Assembly (NCBI RefSeq): GCF_022761125.1
Contig: NZ_JAKWJR010000008.1
Location: forward strand, 1 to 64,000
Direction: 5' to 3'
Length of the DNA stretch: 64,000 nucleotides
Origin: Nocardioides sp. SR21
GTDB lineage: Bacteria; Actinomycetota; Actinomycetes; Propionibacteriales; Nocardioidaceae
Shown: positions 16,690 through 24,636 of the stretch, in pieces
How positions within the stretch are numbered: position 1 is the stretch's first letter
How the letters are laid out: each line of letters starts with the position of its first letter
Program-made: the position numbers and the translations under genes
The notes under the pieces: generated by a model
The model's database searches: none
What the model was told of the DNA's origin: nothing
Seen by the model: the letters and a program-made list of their open reading frames with translations, nothing else

Positions 16690-17252
16690 TCCGTGCTCCG
16701 GAGCAGGGGCCGGGCGAGCTTCCGCCCGTGGTGGATCTGGGCCTTGACCGTGCCGAGCGGAGCGCCGACCAGCTGGGCGATCTCCTCGTACGGCAACCCG
16801 TAGACGTCGCGCAGCAGCAGCGGCTCCACGAACTGCGGGTGGTCGCGCTCGATGATCTCCATCGCCTCGAGCAGGTCGAGGCGGGTGCCGGCGATGACGC
16901 TGGTGGTGCGCGGGTCGGGGCGGTCCAGCGGCCCGAAGTCCTGCGGGTCCGCGGAGATCGCCTGGTTCTTCATCCGGCGGTACGTCGTCCGCGCGCTGTT
17001 GACCGCGACGACGTGCATCCAGGTCGTGAACCGGCCGCGGCCGCCCCAGCTGCCGATCTTGTTCGCGATGTTGATCAACGCCTCCTGGCAGGCGTCCTCC
17101 GCGTCGGGCAGGTGCGGCAGCACCCCCCGGCACACGTTGAGCGCGCGCGGACGGATCGCCGCGAGCAGCGCCTCCAGCGCGTCCCGATCACCTGCCCGAG
17201 CCCGCCGTGCGAGCTCGTCGAGCTCGTCCGGACTCAGCGCTTCCTCCGACAT
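16686..17252 (-). CDS. ECF-type RNA polymerase sigma factor
   Basis: A 188-residue sigma-70 family protein with region 2 (LPDAEDACQEALINIANKIG, TWMHVVAVNSARTTYRR) and region 4 (RDVYGLPYEEIAQLVGAPLG followed by TVKAQIHHGRKLAR). It has no extra C-terminal domain. It precedes a lipoprotein M1 peptidase with overlapping codons, rather than the usual anti-sigma gene. Its start lies 7 bases from a perfect 15-bp hairpin that contains the only purine-rich sequence that could serve as a ribosome site, so translation may be controlled by that structure. Confidence 0.93.
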   Translation of the reverse strand: MSEEALSPDELDELARRARAGDRDALEALLAAIRPRALNVCRGVLPHLPDAEDACQEALINIANKIGSWGGRGRFTTWMHVVAVNSARTTYRRMKNQAISADPQDFGPLDRPDPRTTSVIAGTRLDLLEAMEIIERDHPQFVEPLLLRDVYGLPYEEIAQLVGAPLGTVKAQIHHGRKLARPLLRSTE

Positions 17253-17259
17253 GCATGCA

Positions 17260-17302
17260 CCCTTCCCCGTCGTCCTGACAGTAGTCCGACGACGGGGAAG
17301 GG
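17260..17302. terminator. 15-bp hairpin: terminator and possible translational switch
   Basis: CCCTTCCCCGTCGTC (17260-17274) and GACGACGGGGAAGGG (17288-17302) are perfect complements with a 13-base loop. On the minus strand it follows the ABC permease stop (17314) and ends seven bases before the sigma ATG. The purine stretch GGGGAAGGG in the distal arm is the only Shine-Dalgarno-like sequence before the sigma start. No U-run follows. Confidence 0.7.
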
Positions 17303-17313
17303 AGATGGTTCCG

Positions 17314-18117
17314 TTACTTGACCTCGGACCTCAGGACCGACCAGACGCCGATGGTCAGCGGGATCACCAGCCAGAACAGGCCGGTCACCCCGAGCTGGGC
17401 CCACTGCTCCCCGGAGACGTCGCCGTCGAAGAGCGCGCCCTGGGCGTAGTTGAAGTCCACCCACGGCTGCTTGTCGGCGAACCACTGCTGGGTCTCGGCG
17501 AGCACCGTGGTGATCGTCGGCAGCAGCAGGCTGTAGACGAAGTACCCGACGATCGCGCCGGGGGAGTTGCGGATCAGCACGCCGAGCATGAAGCCGACCG
17601 CCATGCCGAGGATGTTCGCCAGGATGATGTAGGAGAACTCGACGACCGACACGTTCCAGACGGCGTCCACGCCGAGGATCGCGGAGCCGAGCAGGTTGCC
17701 GACCGCGCCGATCGCGGCGGCCGCGAGCATCGACGTCACGCCGACGATGAGCGCCACGATCGCCTTGCCGGTGATGACCCGGCCCCGGTGCGGCACCAGC
17801 GTGAACGACGTCAGGCCGGTGCGCTGGCTCCACTCGCTGGTGACCGACAGGATCGCGATCATCGGCAGGATCACCGCCATCGGGAACCCGAACGCCGTCG
17901 CGAAGGTCTCGTACGTGATCTCGCTGTCGGGCGCGAACAGGATCACCGCGCCGGTGGCGATGACCGACACGATCCCGATGCTGGCCAGCAGCCAGAAGCC
18001 CGAGCGGGTGTCGAACGACTTGCGCAGCTCGACGCCGACGATCCGCGACATCGGGATCCGACGGGGTGCGGGCTTCGTGGCCCGGACGACCTCACGGTCC
18101 AGTACGGCGGTGCTCAT
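17314..18117 (-). CDS. ABC-2-type exporter permease
   Basis: A 267-residue integral membrane protein with six hydrophobic segments (for example FWLLASIGIVSVIATGAVIL and SYIILANILGMAVGFMLGVL). The N-terminal 25 residues are cytoplasmic and basic. SVTSEWSQRTGLTSFTLVPH is typical of ABC-2 permeases paired with CcmA-like ATPases. Its ATG overlaps the ATPase stop (ATGA). The exported compound is not identifiable; drug, lipid or peptide export is common for this class. Confidence 0.88.
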   Translation of the reverse strand: MSTAVLDREVVRATKPAPRRIPMSRIVGVELRKSFDTRSGFWLLASIGIVSVIATGAVILFAPDSEITYETFATAFGFPMAVILPMIAILSVTSEWSQRTGLTSFTLVPHRGRVITGKAIVALIVGVTSMLAAAAIGAVGNLLGSAILGVDAVWNVSVVEFSYIILANILGMAVGFMLGVLIRNSPGAIVGYFVYSLLLPTITTVLAETQQWFADKQPWVDFNYAQGALFDGDVSGEQWAQLGVTGLFWLVIPLTIGVWSVLRSEVK

Positions 18118-19010
18118 GCTGCTGCTCCTTCACGCTGGGTCTCTGCGGTGAGCTCGAGGAACATCTCCTCGAGGCCGGCGCCGTCGGCGGCGCGCAGCTC
18201 GGTGAGCGCAACACCCGCGGTGAGCGCCACCTGGCCGACCACGTCCGGGTCGGCGTCGACGCGCAGGGCGTCGGTGATCTCGCTGAAGTGCAGGCCGGCC
18301 GTGACCAGCGCCTGCGAGAGCGCGGGTACGTCGCGGGTGCGGACCAGGGTGCCCGCCGCGGCGAGCAGCTCGGCCTTGGTGCCCTGCGCCACGATCCGGC
18401 CCTGCCCGATGACGACCAGGTCGTCGGCGATGACCTCGATCTCGTGCAGCAGGTGGCTGCTGAGCAGCACGGTGCCGCCCTGGTCGGCGTACCCGCGGAG
18501 CAGGTCGCGCATCCAGCGGATGCCCGCCGGGTCGAGACCGTTCGCGGGCTCGTCGAGGATCAGCACGCCCGGGTCGCCGAGCAGTGCGGTCGCGATGCCG
18601 AGCCGCTGGCGCATGCCGAGCGAGTAGTTGCGGACCCGCCGGCCGGCCTCGGTCGGGGTCAGGCTGACCCGCTCGAGCATCTCGTCGACGCGGCCCTTCG
18701 GCAGGCCCATCGTCTGCGCGGCGATCGTGAGGATCTCGCGGCCGGTGCGGCCCGCGTGCTGGGCGGAGGCGTCGAGGAGGACGCCGACCTCGAGGCCGGG
18801 GTTCGGGAGGTCGGCGTACCGCCGGCCGTCGATCGTGGCGACGCCTGACCCGGCCGGCGTGAGGCCGACCATGATCCGCATCGTCGTGGACTTGCCTGCG
18901 CCGTTGGGTCCGAGGAATCCGGTGACCCGGCCCGGACGCGCGGCGAAGCTGACGTCGTCGACGGCCTTGAAGCCGCCGTAGCTCTTGGAGAGGGACTCGA
19001 CCTTGATCAT
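18114..19010 (-). CDS. ABC transporter ATP-binding protein
   Basis: A 298-residue DrrA/CcmA-type ATPase with Walker A (GPNGAGKST, about residues 34-42), Q-loop region, signature NYSLGMRQRLG, Walker B (VLILDEPANGLDP) and H-loop (LLSSHLLHE). The C-terminal tail is about 90 residues, as in exporters of this class. It energises the downstream permease. ATG 19010 is used; the gene is divergent from the Ser/Thr kinase across 116 bases. Confidence 0.94.
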   Translation of the reverse strand: MIKVESLSKSYGGFKAVDDVSFAARPGRVTGFLGPNGAGKSTTMRIMVGLTPAGSGVATIDGRRYADLPNPGLEVGVLLDASAQHAGRTGREILTIAAQTMGLPKGRVDEMLERVSLTPTEAGRRVRNYSLGMRQRLGIATALLGDPGVLILDEPANGLDPAGIRWMRDLLRGYADQGGTVLLSSHLLHEIEVIADDLVVIGQGRIVAQGTKAELLAAAGTLVRTRDVPALSQALVTAGLHFSEITDALRVDADPDVVGQVALTAGVALTELRAADGAGLEEMFLELTAETQREGAAA

Positions 19011-19126
19011 GTCCCCTACCCTCGCGGCGGCGGGGTGCCGCGCACATCGGGGAAGGACGGCGTCGCTCCCCTGACCCGACCCCGAGGGTTCTCAGGGTCG
19101 GACCCCTGCCCTGACATGATGCAGGC

Positions 19127-20569
19127 GTGTCCATGCCCTCTCGCCTCGGTCGCTACGCCGTGCGCCGGAGGATCGGCTCGGGCGCGTTCGCGACCGTCTG
19201 GCTCGCGTACGACGAGCAGCTGGACTCGCCGGTCGCGATCAAGGTGCTGGCCGAGAACTGGACCGAGGACCAGCAGGTGCGGCAGCGGTTCCTCGAGGAG
19301 GGCCGGTTCCTGCGCAAGGTCGAGTCGCCGTACGTCGTCTCGGTGTACGACGCGGGCGAGCTCGACGACGGGCGGCCGTACCTCGTGATGTCGTACGCCG
19401 ACCAGGGCACCCTCGCCGACCGGCTCGAGGTCGAGGGGCTGACCCAGGCGCAGGCGCTCGAGGTGGTGCGTCAGATCGGCGCGGGCCTGCAGGCGCTGCA
19501 CGAGCGCGGCGTGCTGCACCGTGACGTGAAGCCGGCCAACGTGCTGTTCCGCACCGTCGACGACCCGGTCAACGGCACCGTGCGCGCGATGGTCGCGGAC
19601 CTCGGGCTCGGCAAGGCGCTGGACGTGTCGTCGCGGCTGACGATGATCGCGGGGACGCCGTCGTTCGTGGCCCCCGAGCAGGCGCAGGGCGAGCCGCTCG
19701 ACCCGCGCGCCGACCAGTACTCCCTCGCCGCGCTCTCGTTCCTGCTGCTGAACGGCCGAGCGCCGTACGCCCACGCCTCGCTGTCCGCCGCCGCCGCCCC
19801 CGGACCGCCGCCGGCTCTGGGGCTCTCGGACGAGATCGAGGCGGTCGTGCACCGGGGCCTCGCCGTGGACCGCGAGGACCGGTGGCCGGACGTCGCGACG
19901 TACGTCGACGCGCTCGCCGACGCTCTCGGTCCGGGCGCCGCCACCGGCGCCGGGCCGTGGCTGCCGCGCGACCCGCAGCTCACCCAGCCGGGGGCGCGGC
20001 CGACCGCGCTGCCGTCCGAGGACCCGTTGCCGCCGGTGGGGCGGCCGCGCCGGAGCCGGAAGCGGATCGCCGCCGCGGTGGCCGGTCTGCTCGTGCTCGC
20101 GGCCGCCGCGGTCACGGTGGGCTACGCCGTCTCGGACCGCGATCCCAGCGAGCTCACCCTCGACGACGAGACCGGCACGCTGAGCGTGACCGTTCCGTAC
20201 GACTGGGGGCGGACGGTCGCCGACGGCTGGCGACCGCCGAACCAGGAGAGCGACGTGCCCGCGATCGCGGTCGGCACGTCGGAGGACTGGCAGAGCGACG
20301 AGGACGGGGAGGGGGTGTTCGTCGGGCTGCTGACCGCCACCGACCTGCCCGACCAGGTGCCGCAGCACCCCGAGTGCGCGCGGGCCGACGAGCCGATCAC
20401 CAGCACCGACGCCGAGACCGTGATCTTCCGCGACTGCCCGGTGGGCGTGATCGTCGAGCGCGTCGTCCAGCTCACCACGAACCGGTTGCTCTGGGTGCAG
20501 GTGCGCAGCGCCGACACCGCGACGGCCAACCGGGTCCTCGACGACGTCGAGGCGCACGGGTTCAGCTGA
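19127..20569 (+). CDS. Ser/Thr protein kinase with membrane span and extracytoplasmic domain
   Basis: A PknB-type kinase of 480 residues. The G-loop is GSGAFATVW (17-25), the ATP lysine is Lys39 in VAIKVL, and the catalytic loop is HRDVKPAN (131-138). The metal motif reads DLG (158-160) instead of DFG. GTPSFVAPEQ is the activation-segment end. One transmembrane helix (about 310-332) follows a Pro-rich juxtamembrane part. The outer domain of about 150 residues has two Cys but no PASTA repeat, so its ligand is unknown. GTG 19127 lies six bases after CATGAT and may be leaderless. Confidence 0.93.
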   Translation: MSMPSRLGRYAVRRRIGSGAFATVWLAYDEQLDSPVAIKVLAENWTEDQQVRQRFLEEGRFLRKVESPYVVSVYDAGELDDGRPYLVMSYADQGTLADRLEVEGLTQAQALEVVRQIGAGLQALHERGVLHRDVKPANVLFRTVDDPVNGTVRAMVADLGLGKALDVSSRLTMIAGTPSFVAPEQAQGEPLDPRADQYSLAALSFLLLNGRAPYAHASLSAAAAPGPPPALGLSDEIEAVVHRGLAVDREDRWPDVATYVDALADALGPGAATGAGPWLPRDPQLTQPGARPTALPSEDPLPPVGRPRRSRKRIAAAVAGLLVLAAAAVTVGYAVSDRDPSELTLDDETGTLSVTVPYDWGRTVADGWRPPNQESDVPAIAVGTSEDWQSDEDGEGVFVGLLTATDLPDQVPQHPECARADEPITSTDAETVIFRDCPVGVIVERVVQLTTNRLLWVQVRSADTATANRVLDDVEAHGFS

Positions 20570-21194
20570 GGCTGACGCCGTTCGTGATCCGGGGGAACAG
20601 CTCGGCCATCCCCTCACGGTCGGACATCCGGCCGATCAGCGCGATCCAGACCATGGCGGTGCCGTCGGGTGCGGGCAGGACGCGTTCCATGTTCAGGCGG
20701 CGGTGCTTGTCCGACACGTACGTCGCGGTGAACGAGTCGGCGGTCTGCGACTCGATGTCGAGGTCCTTGACCGACTCGGCGCCCTCGAGGGCGGCGATCC
20801 GCTGCGAGAGCACCGTCGGGATCGGTTGGTGGGGTCCGATCGATCCCACCCGCAGGAAGTAGGTGTTGTACTCGAAGTCGTCGGCGGGGTACCACTTCCA
20901 CTCGTTGAGGGCCGAGTTGCTGCGGACCCAGTGGTTGGGGATCGGGACCCGCAGCGCGAACGGCTCGCTGCCGACCGTCTCCAGGTGGGTCTTGACCCCG
21001 GTCGCGAGTGCCGGGAACGGCGAGTCCGGGAGCACCTCCGCCGGCTCCGCCGGCCAGGACGGGTCGACGGCCGCGATCGGGTGCGCGGCGCCGACGTCGC
21101 GCGGGCCCTCGTCCGACTCGTGCCCGTACGCGTAGCCGGCCGCTGATCCGAGCAGCACGAGGGCGAGCGCCAGCCCGATCCAACGCACCCTCAC
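20562..21194 (-). CDS. Membrane-anchored hypothetical protein, 210 aa
   Basis: An N-terminal hydrophobic segment (WIGLALALVLLGSAAGYAYG) is followed by a 185-residue exported domain with no Cys. The region ALNEWKWYPADDFEYNTYFL and the C-terminal half are well ordered but match no family I recognise. GTG 21194 starts it. Its 3' end overlaps that of the kinase gene by eight bases. The exported domain of the neighbouring kinase has a similar size and could be functionally related, which is speculation. Confidence 0.7.
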   Translation of the reverse strand: MRVRWIGLALALVLLGSAAGYAYGHESDEGPRDVGAAHPIAAVDPSWPAEPAEVLPDSPFPALATGVKTHLETVGSEPFALRVPIPNHWVRSNSALNEWKWYPADDFEYNTYFLRVGSIGPHQPIPTVLSQRIAALEGAESVKDLDIESQTADSFTATYVSDKHRRLNMERVLPAPDGTAMVWIALIGRMSDREGMAELFPRITNGVSLS

Positions 21195-21219
21195 GGGGCG
21201 AGGGTAGCCCGCCTGACCA

Positions 21220-21257
21220 TGTGACAGTTCTGTGCAAGAGTGTCGTGCACTGTCACA
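21220..21257. promoter_or_regulatory. Dyad operator upstream of paaN
   Basis: TGTGACAGT (21220-21228) and ACTGTCACA (21249-21257) are exact reverse complements separated by 20 bases; an inner pair GTGCA/TGCAC adds symmetry. The dyad is 17 bases before the paaN start and about 25 bases after the start of the divergent gene, so a repressor here could control both. Confidence 0.5.
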
Positions 21258-21274
21258 ATCTGGGAGCCGAGCCG

Positions 21275-22939
21275 ATGACCGAGACCCTGCTGGACCGCCA
21301 CCGCGACCGACTCGACGCCGCCGTCGCCGCGTGCGCGAGCCGTGAGTACTACTCCGCGTTCGACGAGTCGCCGTCGCCGCGCGTGTACGGCGAGAGCGCC
21401 GCGGCCGACGGCAAGGCGGCCTACGAGGCCTGGCTGGGCGGTGCCTTCCCGCTGACGACCCCGGGCGCCGAGGGCACCGTGTCGACCGAGCGGTCGCCGT
21501 ACGGCTTCGACCTGGACGTGTCCTACCCGCGGGCTGTGGATGCCGACGCGCTGCTGTCGGCGGCGGGTGCCGGCATGAAGGCGTGGCGGGATGCCGGACC
21601 CGACGGACGAACGGGGGTGTGCCTGGAGATCCTGTCCCAGCTCCACGCGCGCATCTTCGAGCTGGCCAACGCGGTCCAGCACACGAGCGGGCAGGCGTTC
21701 GTGATGGCGTTCCAGGCGGGCGGCGCGCACGCGCTGGACCGCGCGCTGGAGGCGATCGCCTATGCGTGGACCGAGATGACCCGGACGCCGGCGACGGCGC
21801 TCTGGGAGAAGCCGGCCCGCGGTGAGCCGCTCCGGATGGAGAAGACCTTCACGGTCGTGCCGCGCGGCGTCGCGCTGGTGATCGGCTGCAACACCTTCCC
21901 GACCTGGAACTCGTGGCCGGGGCTGTTCGCGTCGCTGGTGACCGGCAACCCGGTCGTGGTGAAGCCGCACCCGGCCGCGGTGCTGCCGCTCGCGATCACC
22001 GTGCAGGTCTGCCAGCAGGTGCTGAGCGAGGCCGGCTTCGACCCGAACCTGGTCACGCTCGCGGCCGAGGAGGCCGACGACCACCTGGCGGCGACCCTCG
22101 CGGTCCGGCCCGAGGTGCGGCTGATCGACTTCACCGGCGGCAACGCGTTCGGCGACTGGCTCGAGGAGCACGCGCGCCAGGCCGTGGTGTTCACCGAGAA
22201 GGCCGGGGTGAACACGGTCGTGATCGACTCGACGTCGGACTTCGGCGCGATGTGCCAGAACCTCGCGTTCTCGTTCTCGCTGTACTCCGGTCAGATGTGC
22301 ACCGCGCCGCAGAACGTCTACCTGCCGGCCGCCGGCGTGGCGACCGAGGACGGCGTGAGGTCGCCGGCCGAGGTCGCGGCCGGGATCGACGCAGCGCTGA
22401 GCCGGCTGCTCGGCGACGACGCCCGCGCGGTCGAGCTGCTCGGCGGCATCGTCAGCGACGGCGTGCTGACCCGGCTCGAGGACGCGACCGCCCGTGGTGA
22501 CGTGCTGGTCGCCTCGCGCACGGTGACGCACCCGGCGTACGCCGCCGCGACGGTCCGCACGCCCACCCTGCTGCGGCTGACCGCGGAGGACTCCGACGTC
22601 TACGAGTCGGAGTGCTTCGGCCCGGTCGGCTACCTCATCGAGACGTCCGGCACCGACGAGTCGATCGCACTGTTCCGCGACACGGTGCAGGCGCACGGCG
22701 CGATGACCGCCGCCGTGTACTCGACGTCCGACGACGTCGTCGGCGACATGCGCGAGGCCGCACTCGACGCGGGCGTCGCGCTGTCGGAGAACCTGCTGGG
22801 CGGCGTCTTCGTCAACCAGTCGGCGGCGTACTCCGACTTCCACGGCACCGGCGCCAACCCGGCCGCGAACGCGTCGTACACCGACGGCGCGTACGTCGCC
22901 TCGCGCTTCCGGGTGGTGCAGTCGCGTCGCCACGTCTAG
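21275..22939 (+). CDS. paaN: Phenylacetic acid degradation protein PaaN (aldehyde dehydrogenase family)
   Basis: The 554-residue protein follows the PaaN pattern: LLDRHRDRLDAAVAACASRE near the N-terminus, an aldehyde dehydrogenase fold with the cofactor strand PRGVALVIGCNTFPTWNSWP, general base region FTEKAGVN, nucleophile Cys in SGQMCTAPQNVY, and ESECFGPVGYLIE. In phenylacetate catabolism PaaN-type (PaaZ) proteins oxidise the ring-opened semialdehyde-CoA. No other paa genes are present, so it may serve another aldehyde. ATG 21275 follows GGGAG by eight bases. Confidence 0.9.
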   Translation: MTETLLDRHRDRLDAAVAACASREYYSAFDESPSPRVYGESAAADGKAAYEAWLGGAFPLTTPGAEGTVSTERSPYGFDLDVSYPRAVDADALLSAAGAGMKAWRDAGPDGRTGVCLEILSQLHARIFELANAVQHTSGQAFVMAFQAGGAHALDRALEAIAYAWTEMTRTPATALWEKPARGEPLRMEKTFTVVPRGVALVIGCNTFPTWNSWPGLFASLVTGNPVVVKPHPAAVLPLAITVQVCQQVLSEAGFDPNLVTLAAEEADDHLAATLAVRPEVRLIDFTGGNAFGDWLEEHARQAVVFTEKAGVNTVVIDSTSDFGAMCQNLAFSFSLYSGQMCTAPQNVYLPAAGVATEDGVRSPAEVAAGIDAALSRLLGDDARAVELLGGIVSDGVLTRLEDATARGDVLVASRTVTHPAYAAATVRTPTLLRLTAEDSDVYESECFGPVGYLIETSGTDESIALFRDTVQAHGAMTAAVYSTSDDVVGDMREAALDAGVALSENLLGGVFVNQSAAYSDFHGTGANPAANASYTDGAYVASRFRVVQSRRHV

Positions 22940-22944
22940 CGGAG

Positions 22945-23072
22945 ACGCGTCAGCGGATCCGCTGATGGTGGTCGAGCGTGTCGAGACCCGGAGAGCTGAG
23001 CGAGGTGGTCGAGCGGGACACCGGGCCGCGGTCGTCCTTCGGTGTCTCGACAAGCTCGACCAGCGCTGAGCG
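22945..23072. repeat. Composite palindromic repeat element
   Basis: The 128-base element starts with a 28-base stretch identical to 58524-58551, including the perfect 14-bp palindrome CAGCGGATCCGCTG. It continues with TGTCGAGACC and ends with a GCTCGACCAGCGCTGAGCG segment inverted relative to the inner GAGGTGGTCGAGC. Versions of the same palindromic theme appear at 42444, 58524, 59404 and 6959. It accounts for most of the gap between paaN and the MFS gene; no ORF lies in it. Confidence 0.7.
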
Positions 23073-23160
23073 ATGAATCAGAAAGTTTCGGCAGGTCTGT
23101 CGAAATCGTAGGTCCCCATTCGTGGAGGTGGTGAGACCACTTCCACTCGAGGAGACGACG

Positions 23161-24576
23161 ATGACCGACCTGAAGAGCCGCTGGCTCGCGTTGTACGTGC
23201 TCTGCCTCGGCGATCTGATGATCGTCCTCGACCAGAGCATCGTGAACGTCGCGCTGCCGTCGATCCAGGAGGATCTGGGCTTCTCCCAGTCCGCCCTGGC
23301 GTGGGTGGTGAACGCGTACCTCCTGACCTTCGGCGGCTTCCTGCTGCTGTCGGGCCGCCTCGGCGACCTGCTCGGCAACCGCCGGGTCTTCCTCGGCGGC
23401 GTCACGTTCTTCACGATCGCGTCGGTCGCGTGCGGCCTGGCGCCGACCGCGGAGTTCCTCGTGGTCGGCCGCGCGGTCCAGGGCCTCGGCGGCGCCGCGG
23501 TCTCGGCGGTCGCGCTCGCGCTGATCATGGGGCTGTTCTCGGACCCGGGGGAGCGGGCCAAGGCGATGGGCGTCTTCGGCTTCGTGATGTCCGGCGGCGG
23601 GGCCGTCGGCGTGCTGCTCGGCGGCGTGCTGACCGGCCTGTTCTCGTGGCACTGGATCTTCCTGGTGAACGTCCCGATCGGTCTGGCCGTCTGGTTCGCC
23701 GCCCGCCGGGCGCTGCCCGAGGACGCTGCGATCGAGCAGCGCGGCCGCATCGACGTCCTCGGCGCCGTGCTCGTGACCGGTGCGCTGATGCTGTCGGTGT
23801 ACGGCATCGTCTCCAGCACCTGGTGGCTGCTCGCCGTCAGCGCCGTCCTGGTCGCCGCGTTCGTCCTCTGGGAGTCGCGCACCGCCGAGCCGCTCGTCCC
23901 GCTGCGGCTGTTCCGTCTCCGCAACCTCGTCGTCGCCCAGGGTGTCGGCGTCCTCTGGGCTGCCGCGATGTTCGCGTGGTTCTTCCTCGCCGCGCTCTAC
24001 CTCCAGCAGGTCCTGGGGTACGGCGCCCTCGAGGTCGGGCTCGCGTTCCTGCCGACCAGCGTGGTCATGGCCTACTGCTCCCTGCAGGTCTCCGACCGCC
24101 TGGTGATGCGCTTCGGCATCCGCCCGCCGCTCGTGGTCGGCCTCGGCCTCGCCGCCGCCAGCCTCGCGCTGTTCTCCCGCGCTCCCGTCGACGGCAACTT
24201 CTGGCTCGACGTACTGCCCTCGATGCTGCTGCTCGGCGTCGGCGCGGGCATCGCGTTCAACCCGGTCCTGCTCGCGGCCATGGGTGACGTCGAGCCGCAC
24301 GAGGCCGGTCTCGCCTCCGGCGTCGTGAACACGTCGTTCATGATGGGCGGTGCCCTCGGCCTGGCCGTCCTGGTCAGCCTCTCGACCTGGCGCACCGAGT
24401 CCCTCGCCGACTCCGGCAGCTCCACCCTCGAGGCGCTCAACGGCGGCTTCCAGCTCGCCTTCGCCGCCGGCGCGATCGCCGCCCTGCTCGCCGCGGTCGC
24501 CGGCGGCGTGCTGCTCCGCCCCAAGCCCATGGTCGCTCCCGAGCCGGTCGCGGCCGAGGAGTCCTGCGCGGCCTGA
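23161..24576 (+). CDS. DHA2-type MFS drug exporter (EmrB/QacA family)
   Basis: A 471-residue, 14-helix-type major facilitator. The N-terminal motif D1 is LDQSIVNVALPSIQEDLG and motif A follows as GRLGDLLGNRRVF; motif C appears as GGGAVGVLLGGVLTG. Charged residues are few in the membrane, as expected for proton-driven drug export. It extrudes hydrophobic compounds from the cytoplasm. ATG 23161 has GAGGAGA six bases upstream. No TetR regulator is adjacent; the repeat element lies just upstream. Confidence 0.92.
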   Translation: MTDLKSRWLALYVLCLGDLMIVLDQSIVNVALPSIQEDLGFSQSALAWVVNAYLLTFGGFLLLSGRLGDLLGNRRVFLGGVTFFTIASVACGLAPTAEFLVVGRAVQGLGGAAVSAVALALIMGLFSDPGERAKAMGVFGFVMSGGGAVGVLLGGVLTGLFSWHWIFLVNVPIGLAVWFAARRALPEDAAIEQRGRIDVLGAVLVTGALMLSVYGIVSSTWWLLAVSAVLVAAFVLWESRTAEPLVPLRLFRLRNLVVAQGVGVLWAAAMFAWFFLAALYLQQVLGYGALEVGLAFLPTSVVMAYCSLQVSDRLVMRFGIRPPLVVGLGLAAASLALFSRAPVDGNFWLDVLPSMLLLGVGAGIAFNPVLLAAMGDVEPHEAGLASGVVNTSFMMGGALGLAVLVSLSTWRTESLADSGSSTLEALNGGFQLAFAAGAIAALLAAVAGGVLLRPKPMVAPEPVAAEESCAA

Positions 24577-24636
24577 TCTCCCGTTTCCGGTGCCTCGACG
24601 ATCCCGGCGCAGCCGGGCCCGGTTAACCTGCGCGGC

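Noticed and set aside
19022..19126. GGGTCGG/GACCCGACC sequence motifs before the kinase as an operator
   Set aside because: The arms do not pair over more than a few bases when aligned; probably GC-rich chance.
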